Shown here piece after piece: positions 1-10,035 of a DNA stretch of 64,000 nt (position 1 is the stretch's first letter; each line of letters opens with the position of its first letter). Origin of the DNA: Lineus longissimus. Taxonomy: Eukaryota; Nemertea; Pilidiophora; Heteronemertea; Lineidae. The translations under genes were made by a program, and so were the position numbers. The notes beneath the pieces are model-generated. The model searched no databases. It saw only the letters and a program-made list of their open reading frames with translations, and was not told the origin of the DNA. The stretch spans positions 24,691,501-24,755,500 of the forward strand of contig NC_088308.1 of assembly GCF_910592395.1 (NCBI RefSeq). Reading direction: 5' to 3'.

Positions 1-45
1 CGGAGAACATGACAGCCATCAAGGATACATCACATTTTCCTCACT

Positions 46-171
46 GGAGTTTTCGCAAATCCCCCGAAACGTCCACGCCAACGCCTATCCCATTGTTCGG
101 CTTCGTTATCAGGAGGTCAAACAATGTGATAGGCGTTCGCGTTGGCGTTTCGGGGATTTGTGAAAGCTCCC
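46..171. mobile_element. MITE copy 1 (foldback element, TAGGGAG ends)
   Basis: Short foldback element. A left arm of about 50 bp (GGAGTTTTCGCAAATCCCC, then CGAAACG..CCAACGCCTATCC.ATTGTT) is repeated inverted on the right, ending AAAGCTCCCTA, with a loop of about 15-20 bp. No coding capacity. A second copy of the same design starts at 544. The ends read TAGGGAG/CTCCCTA with TA at the edges, as in Tc1/mariner-type non-autonomous elements; that superfamily call is inference. Confidence 0.75.
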
Positions 172-410
172 TATTGTGAATCCTGCGCATGCACTGACTC
201 ATAATTGCTGTCAAACCTGTAATATCCTTGTCACCTGTTACAGAGGATATTACTATCTTCAGTAACAATGTGAACAGATGCTTTAGTGATGGGGTACCTT
301 GGCCGACTGACCAAACAATGATTTCTTGCTCACGCGAAACCTGCCTTGATATGATTTTGGAGCTTTCGTTGAATTCATGAAAATCTCCAAGATATCAAAT
401 CATTAAAATT
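172..410 (+). repeat. Flanking segment X, copy 1
   Basis: First of three diverged copies of a segment of about 200-260 bp. Recognisable landmarks are GTAATATCC, CAGTAACAATG, ACNAAACAATGATTTCTTGCT and TTGAATTCATGAAAATCTCC. The other copies are at 7305-7495 (inverted) and 13930-14190 (same orientation). It lies about 0.4 kb upstream of the gene A TATA box. No ORF of note. Confidence 0.65.
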
Positions 411-543
411 ATACTCTTACCAATTTGGCATTATTCTCCACATGTCTTCGCAGATGACTATGATGTTTCTTGCCACACTCTAATTATGAAGCAGGGCACG
501 TCGGTTACTCACTCTCAGACTGACCGGTAGATGAGGATCGAAA

Positions 544-674
544 TAGGGAGTTTTAGCGAGGCGCCCGAAACGCCGACGTGAACGCCTGTCCAATTGTTCA
601 ACACCGTTATCAGCTGATTGAACAATGGGATAGGCGTTCACGTTGGCGTTTCGGGCCCTTTGCGAAAACTCTCT
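544..674. mobile_element. MITE copy 2, just upstream of the gene A promoter
   Basis: Same foldback family as the copy at 46-171: left end TAGGGAGTTTT, right end AAAACTCTCTA, long inverted arms rich in CCCGAAACGCCRACG, and a short loop. It ends about 45 bp before the duplicated 20-bp promoter unit of gene A. The two copies differ at several positions, so they are not a very recent duplication. Confidence 0.78.
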
Positions 675-717
675 AATTCCCCGGTAATACCAACGCCAGC
701 TGCGCTCGGCTATTCTC

Positions 718-796
718 CTCCTTTCCACCAATTTCCCCTCCTTTCCATCAATTTCCCGTGAAATCTGTCAGGTGCTACAGCAGAATCGTATATAAG
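718..796 (+). promoter_or_regulatory. Gene A proximal promoter with TATA box
   Basis: TATATAAG at 789-796. Upstream, a 20-bp unit (CTCCTTTCCAYCAATTTCCC) occurs twice in tandem at 718-737 and 738-757. Then comes a stretch (AATCTGTCRGG..GC..GCAGAATCGTAT) conserved in the promoters of B, C and D. Conservation across four paralogues through the TATA box supports a real core promoter. The doubled unit is specific to A. Confidence 0.7.
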
Positions 797-819
797 ACGG
801 CAGAAATTGCCTGATCACT

Positions 820-903
820 TGACTCGTCCCGTCTCTACTTGCTGCTACTACTGTTGCTGCTTCTGTCTCAAACAAGGCTGATAGCGAGAATCTAACTCCA
901 AAG
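820..903 (+). other. Gene A non-coding first exon (5' UTR)
   Basis: Inferred leader exon. The start near 820 is estimated as about 25-30 nt after the TATA box. The end is set by the donor AAAG|GTGAGT at 904, joined to the acceptor at 3294. The last bases (GGCTGATAGCGAGAATC) match the leader exons of B, C and D, which all end at a GTRAGT donor at the same aligned point. No ATG-led frame runs into the CDS, so it looks purely untranslated. The exact transcription start is not visible. Confidence 0.7.
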
Positions 904-981
904 GTGAGTCTATATAGCTGAAGGTGTGAAAGTTGTCAAGGATGACTTGTTAGACAAGGATGCTCGATGGCAGACTGGCCG

Positions 982-1743
982 CATTACCAGCTATTGCGGG
1001 CCTAGCCAATTAAGCCAATTAGTGCACCTGCTTAATTGGTCCTGGCAAGCCTAATGGAAAATGCATAGGAAATATCAATAAAGTTGGCTTTGTGGGCGGG
1101 GTGTTAAAATAATCCCAACTCCCGACTTCTGACACAATTCTATATATGTCTAGGTATTTACTGGCAAAATTTGGAGTGATTTGGATGGAAATTCGATGTG
1201 TCCATCTATAGGTTGAAAATTTTGGTAAATCTGTAATGCTTCACTCGTAGCCCGTAGTGTAAATTCCTGAGAAAGTGGGTTTTGGGGGCTTTTCTAGCTG
1301 CGCTAGCTCCGAAACTATACATTTGATACAAACTCCCGACTTCAGACGTGGTTGATATAACTCTTAGGATTATATTCCCAAGATTTCAGCTTTATTGGAG
1401 AAAAATTCATAGTGTCCATAGGGGGGTTGAAAATTGGAGGATTTTCAATTTTTTTCCCAACAAATATGCGAAAAATATTACTTTCCACCTAGAATTAATC
1501 AAAATTTCGCAAACTATCATAAAGTACTTCCTTGCAACAATCATTTGTGAAGCTTTCAAAACTTTTGGCTGATTTATTTGACCCTAAATCAGCAAAAACC
1601 AAACATTTTAGTGTTTGTATGCACCAATGCACAGGAGGCTAATTGCCAGATTAATTCACACCTTTCCAATCTCAAACAATAGGAATGATGGAGTCTCCCT
1701 CTATTCAAAACAGAGTGTGCTAGGCCCGCAATAGCTGGTAATG
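982..1743. mobile_element. Non-autonomous DNA transposon with 25-bp TIRs in gene A intron
   Basis: A 25-bp sequence beginning CATTACCAGCTATTGCGGGC at 982-1006 recurs as its exact inverse at 1719-1743, bounding a 762-bp element. Inside, two direct repeats begin AACTCCCGACTTC (about 1117 and 1330) and continue with related text such as TGTCCATC/TATAGG..GGTTGAAAATT. No transposase-like reading frame. The element helps explain why the gene A intron (2,391 bp) is much longer than those of B (790), C (676) and D (576). I see no clear target-site duplication. Confidence 0.75.
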
Positions 1744-3294
1744 GATCAAGCTATTTCATTCTTTTTCGTCCAAATAGTCGCATCTCCATCGGCCTCCGGC
1801 TCGTTTCTGTCTGCCGACGCTTGACTCCACGCGTAACAAAATCTCGGTAAACTAAACTTACTGATTTTCACGCGGGTTTACACCAGATAATAGAGTGACT
1901 TTGAAATACTTTATTGTTATTACCACGAGCTGTACCGGACGTTTTTCTTCGCATTAGACACAAGATAAGTTGATCAAGGAATACGAGTGGATAAAGCTAT
2001 GCAGTGAATAGAAAAGACGTAGGTCGATAGACTCGTGATTTGGTCGAAATACGGTGAAATGTCTAGATCGGGCAACAACGATCGCTCAAAAGAGGATCCT
2101 CGCCTGACAGGTAACCGTGCCCGGAAATCAAAAGAAACGGATCACGAAACTAACAGTTCAAACCTTAGCCAATTTTCATATCATCTGCAAAAGATATTAT
2201 ACAGAAAAGTTTATTTGAGTTGTCACTTTTTGTAAGTTCGAATTTTTTCTTTGTTTTCGCCCAATACCTCTTATGGTTTTAAAATCTACCGCCTTTTGCT
2301 GAGTTTGTGTGATCTCCTTTGACTGGTTATCTTGACCACGGACTTATGGATCCGCGTCTGTGTCCCGACCCACGCCCATACCGAATGAATCTCGAATCTC
2401 GACCGGTTGAATCCTGACCTCAATATCAATATCGCACTTAAGAAGCCTTTCCGCTATAAACTGCCAGACGAGTGTATGACATTTAAGGTGAAACTATAGT
2501 GACTCCATTTTGCCAGTCTAACTCTAAGAAACACCACAACTCTTTCAAACTCTTTCAAAATATTGTTGGGAGGCCATCATACAGACCAAAGGTGAAAATG
2601 TCTTCCGAGTGATTATTTTATCATTTTTTAAGCTGCACTGGCATGGTATAATGTAATATCTACACACCCTTCAGAAATACCAGATTCAAGTTCTTCATTA
2701 AAAGTGGCCTAAATGGTTCTCGTCACCGGTGCAATGGTCATACCCGAATGCAGCTCGGTAAAACCAGGTGCCTCCCTGCGAGATCTCGTGATATTTGGGT
2801 GGTCGATCGCTCCGTTCAGAAGAAGAAACAATCCAACTTTGTGTAAGGAATTGATGAAGATCTAAAATGGCTGGACGCAAGGGCCCAACGCGCCGCGTAG
2901 CGGCAAAAAGGCGAAGCTGGCGAAACATTTATAACGGGTCACCGTCACTTATTATCGGACTTATAGCGCATTTACGGGGTTGCAACTATTTTGCTTTATA
3001 GTGTCACCAGGAAAGAAAAGCATGCGACCTAACGCCGATCTATTTGTATAAAGTGATAATTGGAAGGTATATAGTAGGAAATGTCAATAAAATAATCATT
3101 CCATGTCGTCTTTTGAGGGCATTTTTGATTGTAAAAAATATATGTGTACGTCACCGGAGTCTCTGCAATGATCATTTTAAACTTTATCATGTGATAAGGA
3201 ATAGAACAATTACGTTCTATAATATGCTTTCGATTGTCCATCTCGTCACTTTGTAACTGTCAAATTAAACATTTCTGCGATATATTATTTTCAG

Positions 3295-3615
3295 ATGTCC
3301 AACTTGTCAGTATTATTACTGACTTTGGTTGCGTTGATCATTGCCGTCAGTAACGTCGTCAGTGGAGACGACTGTCGGATAGACGATTTCAATGTGTGTC
3401 GCTATCGATGCAAGATATACTGTGACCCAGATAGCTTTGAATACGGCCAGGTAGACTACGAGGGATGTCTGGCCCACTGCTGCCGAAATGGTCCCCCTGC
3501 TACCTCCCTAGACGGAGATGGATACTGCCAGTATGCTAACCCCACTCAGGTTTACGGGAATGAATGTAAATACGCTGACTGTTGCGGACAAGGATGCAAG
3601 TGCTGCAATGCATAG
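3295..3615 (+). CDS. Gene A: secreted 14-cysteine peptide, coding exon
   Basis: Complete 106-residue coding exon. The ATG is the first codon after an acceptor (TTTTCAG|ATG). Residues 1-24 are a hydrophobic signal peptide ending near VVSG, so the mature peptide is about 82 residues and should be secreted. It carries 14 cysteines: a core of spaced single cysteines with CDPDSFEY and HCCRNGPP, then a dense tail ending DCCGQGCKCC. The paralogue B is nearly identical. C and D, facing it on the minus strand, share the signal peptide and core only. The precursor layout is typical of disulfide-rich defence, venom-like or mucus peptides, but I recognise no named family and assign no activity. The 5' UTR intron is 904-3294, and AATAAA lies about 40 nt after the stop. 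The same-family copies and conserved reading frame make it a confident gene of unknown role. Confidence 0.86.
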   Translation: MSNLSVLLLTLVALIIAVSNVVSGDDCRIDDFNVCRYRCKIYCDPDSFEYGQVDYEGCLAHCCRNGPPATSLDGDGYCQYANPTQVYGNECKYADCCGQGCKCCNA

Positions 3616-3656
3616 TGCATACATTCTGTCTTATATTTTCTCTGTACAGGCAATAG

Positions 3657-3662
3657 AATAAA
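3657..3662 (+). terminator. Gene A polyadenylation signal AATAAA
   Basis: AATAAA about 40 nt after the stop codon. It lies in the context CAATAGAATAAAC, which also occurs in genes B and D. Cleavage is expected some 15-30 nt downstream. Confidence 0.7.
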
Positions 3663-3689
3663 CACATCGCGTAATGTTATATTAAGGCA

Positions 3690-5600
3690 TTGGAACTATT
3701 CTTCACGTTTTTCTTTGACATTTGAGAGTTTAAGCTATCGTCACGCCAACGATTGCGATAACGGTAACGTTATTTGTTATACATGTAGAACATGTAGGCC
3801 CAACTGTGAAAATATACTGAGAGTTGTGATTGTGCTCAGGATTAACGTAACGATCTCTTAAACTCTCTGTCATCAACCTAGCGTTGCATCAGTTGTGCCA
3901 GAACACACTGATTTGCAAGTTCCCCTAGAAATGGTATTCCGATATATTTTTATACCACGATCGTTTAAACAGTCATTTGGGTGGTTTTGTTAACCAATAT
4001 CCTTATCCTGGAAGCCTCTCGTGACGGAGATACTAAGTCCATCCCTTTCTCTCAAAAAAGCAATGAGAATATGGCTCTTCGATGACCTTTGAGGCTTGGT
4101 CAGTCATATAGTGTCTTTTCCGAAACAAAGTGGTTATTTCCACGACTGAGTCGGGGACGCAAGCCCGAAATGACACTCCATCCACGACAAGTTTCACACA
4201 ATCAAATCGTTATATATTATTATCTTTTTTTTTTCGAAATGGCGTTCGGCGACATTTTGCATCTGAATACTTTTACTACACTGGGTGAAAAGCAATGTTC
4301 AAGATTTAGATGAGAAGTAAGAGAGCTTTTATAGAATTCCCGTGGCCTGATGGTAAAGTCACCTACCTTTGATGCCAACATCCCGGGTTCGAATCTTGCT
4401 GAGATCGTTTTTTTATTTTTCTGATCCTTTCCGTGATTCTTATCATTTTCGAGTGAATTTATTTTTTAAATTTTTGATAAATAAGCCGAACTTCACGACA
4501 TAACAATTGACAATATCATGCCTTTCCCCTATCTAGAATTATGCAACGGACACGTACACAGACGGGCATTATACCACTAACAAAAAATGTCGTGGAAGCA
4601 AGGTCATTTTCGCAAAGGCAGTCGTGTAAATATCCCCTGTCTTTCCGAAATGGTGTCTTTAGAACCACATTGTCACAAACTCTTCTGGAAGCTGTTAAAA
4701 TTCGTACATGTACCTGAAGCCGGTCACATCAGTGTCGTGCGCCGATATACCCAACTGCATAAGGGGCATAATATAACTGCAGAATAAATTCCGGTCATGT
4801 AAATGCATGACATGCGAGTAGGTTTTGATGGCCACCTCTGAGTGATCCAAAGTTCACCTGAATTGAGTTTTTGTTGTCTGAATACAATCAATATAGGAAG
4901 TCATCCCCTACAAGCAGAACTCATAGACAGAGAGGACGAGCAGATACCACAGCGAACCTCAACATTGAAGTCATTAGTACTTTATGCACATGAAAGGATG
5001 GTGTCAACAATCTGTCCAATTGACAACATCAGGTGGTGGGATGATGTTGGCTGTGTGGCACAGGCACCACATTGAAACCTGCATCAACGGCTCTCGCCAA
5101 CAAAGAGGCAGGAATGACGACCTCAACAATGTCTCAGTGACGTCAGCTACACGATAACCAATCAGGTGTCGTGGAAATATGTGGCTCCAGAGTGTTTTAG
5201 AATTATAATGGATAACATCTCGTCAAGGAATCTTCACGCAAAATTGTATTATTTGAGATGTTTTAGAGTCGTCATGCGAGACAGACTTGCATGATATGCC
5301 TTTAATGAACTGGAATAAAATTACGAATTCATGGTTTAGTTATTTTCGACAAAACGTTTTAATTTCCGTACAGTGCAACATGTGTGCAAGCTATTTCTTT
5401 GAACATTTGACAATTTGTGTGTAACATGCACTAATCGTAGTACATGTGTAAAATTTGAAAGCTGTGGGTTGATTGACCTTTTCGATATCAGACTACGACG
5501 TATACTAGCGGATCGTTATCGTCATCTTTGGCCTGACGATAATTTGAACTCTTTACTCTCAAAGAAAAACATGGAGATGAGTTTCAATGCTTCATTCTAA
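3690..5600. other. Intergenic DNA between convergent genes A and C
   Basis: About 1.9 kb between the 3' ends of A and C. The short reading frames here have no family features or splice signals that I can defend. The only structured item is the SINE head at 4338-4406. Confidence 0.5.
4338..4406 (+). repeat. tRNA-like SINE head
   Basis: Contains a box A-like GTGGCCTGATGG and a box B-like GGTTCGAATCTT with tRNA-like spacing, then a T-rich stretch. It does not fold as a full tRNA with paired acceptor ends, so I read it as the head of a tRNA-derived SINE, not a tRNA gene. Confidence 0.5.
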
Positions 5601-5609
5601 CATGGCGTA

Positions 5610-5615
5610 TTTATT
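5610..5615 (-). terminator. Gene C polyadenylation signal AATAAA
   Basis: Minus-strand AATAAA about 75 nt after the stop codon, in the context CAGAATAAATACG. It aligns with the signals of genes A, B and D, and so marks the common 3' UTR of the family. Confidence 0.6.
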
Positions 5616-5687
5616 CTGATGCTGATACAGAAAAAATATAAGATTGAAATTTTCGGAAAAATTACCGTTCTAACATTAAAAGAAACA

Positions 5688-5957
5688 TTACTCCTTTTTT
5701 TGTTTTCGGAATTTGCAGTAAACGTTTCCATTTTCCATTTTACGAGGGAGACCATTTCGCTTGCAGTGGGACACACAACCATTATAGTCCGCCTTGTCGT
5801 AGACGTGCATGTTTGGGTCACAAAATACCTTGCAGAATTCCTCACAATCGATCCATTTCGTTTTCGGATAATGTTTGTTCTTTTTACAAGAGACGTCTCT
5901 GGCGGCAATGATAAATACCAGTGCAACCAAGGTCAAACAAAGTGACAAGTTGGACAT
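5688..5957 (-). CDS. Gene C: secreted 7-cysteine peptide, coding exon
   Basis: Complete 89-residue coding exon on the minus strand. The ATG at 5957 directly follows the acceptor (TTTTCAG|ATGTCC), exactly as in A and B. An upstream in-frame ATG exists but lies in the intron, so I chose 5957. The signal peptide of about 24 residues begins MSNLSLCLTLVAL. The mature part is basic, with 7 cysteines. The shared core is CKVFCDPN..VYDKADYNGC followed by HCKRNGLP, where Lys replaces the second Cys of the HCC pair of the other three. The product stops soon after VYCKF and lacks the dense cysteine tail of A and B. It faces gene A tail to tail. Secreted, role unknown. Confidence 0.8.
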   Translation of the reverse strand: MSNLSLCLTLVALVFIIAARDVSCKKNKHYPKTKWIDCEEFCKVFCDPNMHVYDKADYNGCVSHCKRNGLPRKMENGNVYCKFRKQKKE

Positions 5958-6633
5958 CTGAAAATAGATAACAGAAATTATATGCATACATAAGTAGTTC
6001 GTCGTATAATGTAGAAACTAAGAAAAGAATAAAATTTTCTCTTTCCCCGTTTCAATCGTTTCATTGATTGCATCACTTTCTGAAAACCAAACAATGATAA
6101 CTAATTAGACAATTCCAAGATTTGTTCTGCAATTCGCACATCCAGGATTATTCCTCTCATCCATAGCCTCGTTTCGAGCGTAAATGACTGCCGCAGTTTT
6201 CCCTTGTGGCGAAATTCTGAATTGCAGTGGATGCTTTCAAGCACCACAACACAAAACTTCGTTCCTAAGTGCATGGCTCAACATCCGAATGCAAAAATGT
6301 TTCCAGATCGGAAAATATCCAGCCTGCCCTTTTCTGGGCGTCAACTTTCTCAGAGACCAGGAAGGTACATGTACAAGTAGAGTTACGCTGAAGCGGCGAT
6401 TGAAGACCAGGTTCACTCAACAGCTTTTCTGCAAACCTTGCCTGACGTTTTTTATTGTTGAAACTAGGGGATATCATACATCACCGGGTATAATATGCGT
6501 CACCAGTCAAGTCGATGGACCTGCGATTTCGGCGAAATACATTCCAAATAGCTAGCTAGATCGGCCCACGATCAGTCCACCCCTTGCCTAACTGTTCACC
6601 ATTGACAACATTCAGCCCTTCAACTAGACTTAC

Positions 6634-6730
6634 CTCTGAAGCTAGATTCACGCTATCAACCTTGTTAGAAAGTGAACAGCAACAACAACAACACTAACAG
6701 TAGCAAATATTATAGAGAAGTAGAGTCATC
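6634..6730 (-). other. Gene C non-coding first exon (5' UTR)
   Basis: The donor is CAGAG|GTAAGT (exon end 6634) and the intron 5958-6633 ends at the AG before the ATG. The leader contains GTTGATAGCGTGAATCTAGC, aligned to the A, B and D leaders. The 5' end near 6730 is estimated from the TATA box. Confidence 0.68.
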
Positions 6731-6754
6731 AGGTGATCAGGTGATTTCTGTGGT

Positions 6755-6800
6755 CTTATATACGATTCTGCAGTGGCACCCGACAGATTCCGCGGGAAAT
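6755..6800 (-). promoter_or_regulatory. Gene C proximal promoter with TATA box
   Basis: On the minus strand TATATAAG is at 6755-6762. It is preceded by CAATTTCCCGCGGAATCTGT and CGGGTGCC..GCAGAATCG, near-identical to gene B and similar to A and D. It contains one copy of the CAATTTCC unit that is doubled in A. Confidence 0.68.
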
Positions 6801-7304
6801 TGGAGAAAAGTGAGAGAATGATTGAACACTTGGAGCCAAAGGAAATCATGTAGGGTTTCTGCCCGCTGTCAAAGGCTGTCAGTCGTTGGCAGGTTTTGTT
6901 CCGACCTGACATTTTTCCTTGGCTACAGGCCAGTCTGAGTGTGACTGAATAGTTTTTGGCCACATCAACACCCAGTTTCTGATCTGACTGCGTGTATTTA
7001 AGCATATCAATTCTAGAGCAAACCGCTGTGGACAGCTAGTCGAAAAGGGATGAATTCATGCCAGGAATTTGATATGCTGAAACACGTTTCAATGAAAAAA
7101 TGACGTGTTGCCTTACTAGAGACTACCAATACGCGCCCCTTATTTCTTCCTATAAATGGCCCCTTTAGTCCTGTTAGTAGACAAAGGCTCACGCTGACAG
7201 TGAGGAATAACCAGGGACCCCATGACCGCTATAGCGGCCAACCCCGAAACATTAGACTACCGGGCTCACATGCAGTTATCGGAGGAGAGTGTGCCGGAAA
7301 TTGA

Positions 7305-7495
7305 ATAGAACATTTTCATGAATTCATCAAATGCTCCAAAACAAAACTTTCGCGTAAGCAAGAAATTATTGTTTCGTCAGCCAGCCAAGGCACCCCACGG
7401 CAAATATCACCCATTCACATTGTTACTGATGGTAATATCCTCTGTTTAACAGGTGACACGGATATTGAAAGTTTTTCAACAATATGCGAGAACGT
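7305..7495 (-). repeat. Flanking segment X, copy 2 (inverted)
   Basis: Reverse-complement copy of the segment at 172-410. Read on the minus strand it shows CACCTGTT..CAGAGGATATTAC, CAGTAACAATGTGAA, ACGAAACAATAATTTCTTGCT and TGAATTCATGAAAATG. It lies between the 5' ends of divergent genes C and B, about 0.5 kb upstream of the C promoter. Confidence 0.65.
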
Positions 7496-7734
7496 GATGC
7501 AAGATTTTCACAACGAGTTGGCAATTTAAACAGAATAAGAGTTCCTCCACCACCTCCAATTGCAAATAGGACCGTTAACCCGAACAATAAGTGATGGGAA
7601 ATTAAAACTTCAAATGTCAAAACAAAATTCGCAGGGTTTCTTTAATCAATGGCTGCATAATTCGATGCATATATGACGTCCCTGTGGCTCGCCCGTCCGA
7701 ATTTACGCCAATATGGATTAAAACTCGCCCATGT

Positions 7735-7758
7735 GGGGGGGGGGGGGGGGGGGGGGGG
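7735..7758 (+). repeat. Homopolymer of 24 G
   Basis: An uninterrupted run of 24 guanines between genes C and B. Such a run can form G-quadruplexes and is prone to length error in sequencing, so its true length may differ. Confidence 0.9.
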
Positions 7759-8444
7759 TCCGTCATTATCATTATAGGATATCTCGTTTTTTTCCATGTT
7801 TAATGTTCAAAACAGTTTAAACGCTGCAATCGTTACTTCAGTTATTTCTATATTTACTTCACTAAGTATAATTTATCGATACTTGATTTCACTGATAGTG
7901 TGGTCGTTAATCCCTTGAATCATGGCTCGTAATGGCAATCAATGGTAGAAGTACCCGAGGCATACATATAAACTGAGTTCTAACTGTCAACGTTTGCTTG
8001 AATGTCTACTTTCTGGCCCTTCTCCCATGCCTGGACCAATAATCATACGTCTGCTTTCAGTAATTATAAATAATTAAAGAAAGAAATTTGGAATAAAGTG
8101 GACTGCTGAGATTGAACGCTGCAAGACTAAAGAGTCCTCCGCCAGGGTCATAGAGCAAAATATAAAAAACCTAGGGTTATATACGTTGTAGTAAATATTA
8201 AAAACTATAACTAGATCAAATTCGTATCATCAATATTTTACGCCTCTCTCAAAAAGTTCGCTGTCCATGTGTCATGTTGACGTTCTGGCCAATGGCAAGT
8301 TATGTATTCATAGTTTAAAGAATTCAATCTGGTAGGTGAAATCAGAGTCAAAGACTCTGGCGAAATCAGTACCGATGTCAGCTTTTAGCGTGGGAAGCGG
8401 CTTTGGCTTATTGCCTTAGGCCCCATGCGTTCGGCGATTCTCTC

Positions 8445-8501
8445 CCTTTCCATCAATTTCCCGTGGAATCTGTCGGGCGCCGCGGCAGAATCGTATTTAA
8501 G
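8445..8501 (+). promoter_or_regulatory. Gene B proximal promoter, TATTTAAG box
   Basis: The TATA-type box TATTTAAG at 8494-8501 is preceded by one CTTTCCATCAATTTCCCGTG unit and AATCTGTCGGGCGC..GCAGAATCG. It differs from A in having TATTTAAG instead of TATATAAG and one upstream unit instead of two, so the two promoters may differ in strength. Confidence 0.68.
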
Positions 8502-8524
8502 GCAGCAGAATTGCATCAACCATA

Positions 8525-8596
8525 TTACCAGATCACTCGACTCGTTGGCTATTACTGCTTCTTCGACAAGGCTGATAACGAGAATCCAACTTTAAG
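8525..8596 (+). other. Gene B non-coding first exon (5' UTR)
   Basis: The leader ends at the donor TTTAAG|GTAAGT (8597), joined to the acceptor at 9386 (790-bp intron). It contains AAGGCTGATAACGAGAATCC, matching the gene A leader. The start near 8525 is estimated from the TATA-type box. Confidence 0.7.
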
Positions 8597-9386
8597 GTAA
8601 GTCTGTAGCAGAAATGGGGGATGCTGTCCATGGTAAGTAGTCAAATGGTGGTACTCGATGAGTTTGATGACCGACCGAGCTAGCTATTTCAATGTTTTTC
8701 GTCGAAGTGGCATATCGCTTGTCGCATTCTATACTGCCGCAGCTTAACTTAACAGCAGTGAATAGAAATGGCGTAGGCGGATGGACCGCGATTTCGTCAA
8801 GTTATATTGAAATAGCTATATCAGTCTATACGATCGGTTAACAGAGGGTCCCCTGTCTGACCTTTGACTGGTGCCTGGCGATTTGCGTGAAACCGGAAAC
8901 CAACGTGTATTATGTTCTATGGAATCAACACGACCACATTATTTTGACGAGTTACCGAGAACGTTTTGGAAAACTGGCGTTCTTTGGTCCGCCCAATATC
9001 ACTCATGATCTTGAAATTAACCACCATTTGTAATTTGGACGGTTTGTGTTGTATGTCTTCTTTAGTTGCCGGTAATGCTGACCATGGACTCGTGGGTCTG
9101 TGGTCGAGTCCCGACCCACGCCCGTACCGCCACCGGTACTAGAATCATACCAATAATGCGTATCTTCATTCCTTGTACATCACGGAAATGAATGTGCTTA
9201 ATTGGATGAAGGCACCATCGGTCGATCGGTCCCAAACCAACCCGATGCTCGGGCATAAAGGCAGGTGTTCCAAAACTGAACCAAAAATTGGTATCTTAAT
9301 TATTTTTATCACAACCTCTGATGTAAACTTATTGCATGTTAACTGTCATGACTGTGCAAATAAACATTTCTGCATTATATTTTCAG

Positions 9387-9710
9387 ATGTCCAACTTGTC
9401 AGTATTATTACTGACTTTGGTTGCGTTGATCATTGCCGTCAGTAACGTCGTCAGTGGAGACAACTGTGTTCGGAGAGACGATTTCAATGTGTGTACCTAT
9501 CAGTGCAAGATATACTGTGACCCAGATAGCTTTGAATACGACCAGGTAGACTACGAGGGATGTTTGGCCCACTGCTGCCGAAATGGTCCCCCTCCTACCC
9601 CCCAAGACGGAGATGGATACTGCCAGTATGCTTTCCCCACTCAGGTTTACGGGAATGAATGTAAATACGCTGACTGTTGCGGACAAGGATGTAAGTGCTG
9701 CACTGCATAG
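9387..9710 (+). CDS. Gene B: secreted 14-cysteine peptide, coding exon
   Basis: Complete 107-residue coding exon, paralogue of gene A with only scattered substitutions. The ATG follows the acceptor TTTTCAG directly. An in-frame ATG at 9336 would add 17 residues but lies in the intron, so 9387 is the better start. The signal peptide (first 24 residues) is identical to that of A, and all 14 mature cysteines are conserved, including CDPDSFEY, HCCRNGPP and the terminal DCCGQGCKCC. Differences cluster after the first mature cysteine (an added residue, VRRDD for RIDD) and in the proline stretch after RNGPP. It faces gene D tail to tail. The conserved frame against diverged introns suggests it is functional. 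Secreted; target unknown. Confidence 0.86.
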   Translation: MSNLSVLLLTLVALIIAVSNVVSGDNCVRRDDFNVCTYQCKIYCDPDSFEYDQVDYEGCLAHCCRNGPPPTPQDGDGYCQYAFPTQVYGNECKYADCCGQGCKCCTA

Positions 9711-9750
9711 TGCATACATTCCATCTTATTTTTCTCTGTATAGGCAATAG

Positions 9751-9756
9751 AATAAA
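9751..9756 (+). terminator. Gene B polyadenylation signal AATAAA
   Basis: AATAAA about 40 nt after the stop codon, in the same GGCAATAGAATAAAC context as gene A. Confidence 0.7.
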
Positions 9757-10035
9757 CGCATCGCGATGTAAGAATGAAGCATTGAAACCGTTCTTTATAT
9801 TTTTCCTTAACATTATTTGTTATGCATGAATGTGTGAATATGTACAGAGAGAATCGTATGGTGGTTTCGGTATGGCTCAATGGAGCGATCTCTTAAATCT
9901 ACGCCATTACCACAACCAAGCGTAGCATCAGTTACGCCTAAGCCGATGTAGAAGCTACCAGCCTGGAACTGATGCCGAGGGATATTTTGAGGAGAGGGAC
10001 AACAAACAAAATATCCATTTGGTTGACATAACATA

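Noticed and set aside
2867-3001. 44-codon very basic plus-strand frame (MAGRKGPTRRVAAKRRSW...)
   Set aside because: Inside the gene A intron, no splice, promoter or homologue support; a locally GC-rich patch explains the Arg/Ala content.
6184-6555. 123-codon plus-strand frame
   Set aside because: Antisense in the gene C intron, with no signal peptide, domain or paralogous match in the other introns.
9408-9719. 103-codon minus-strand frame opposite gene B
   Set aside because: A shadow of the real coding exon; the plus frame has the signal peptide and the conserved cysteines.
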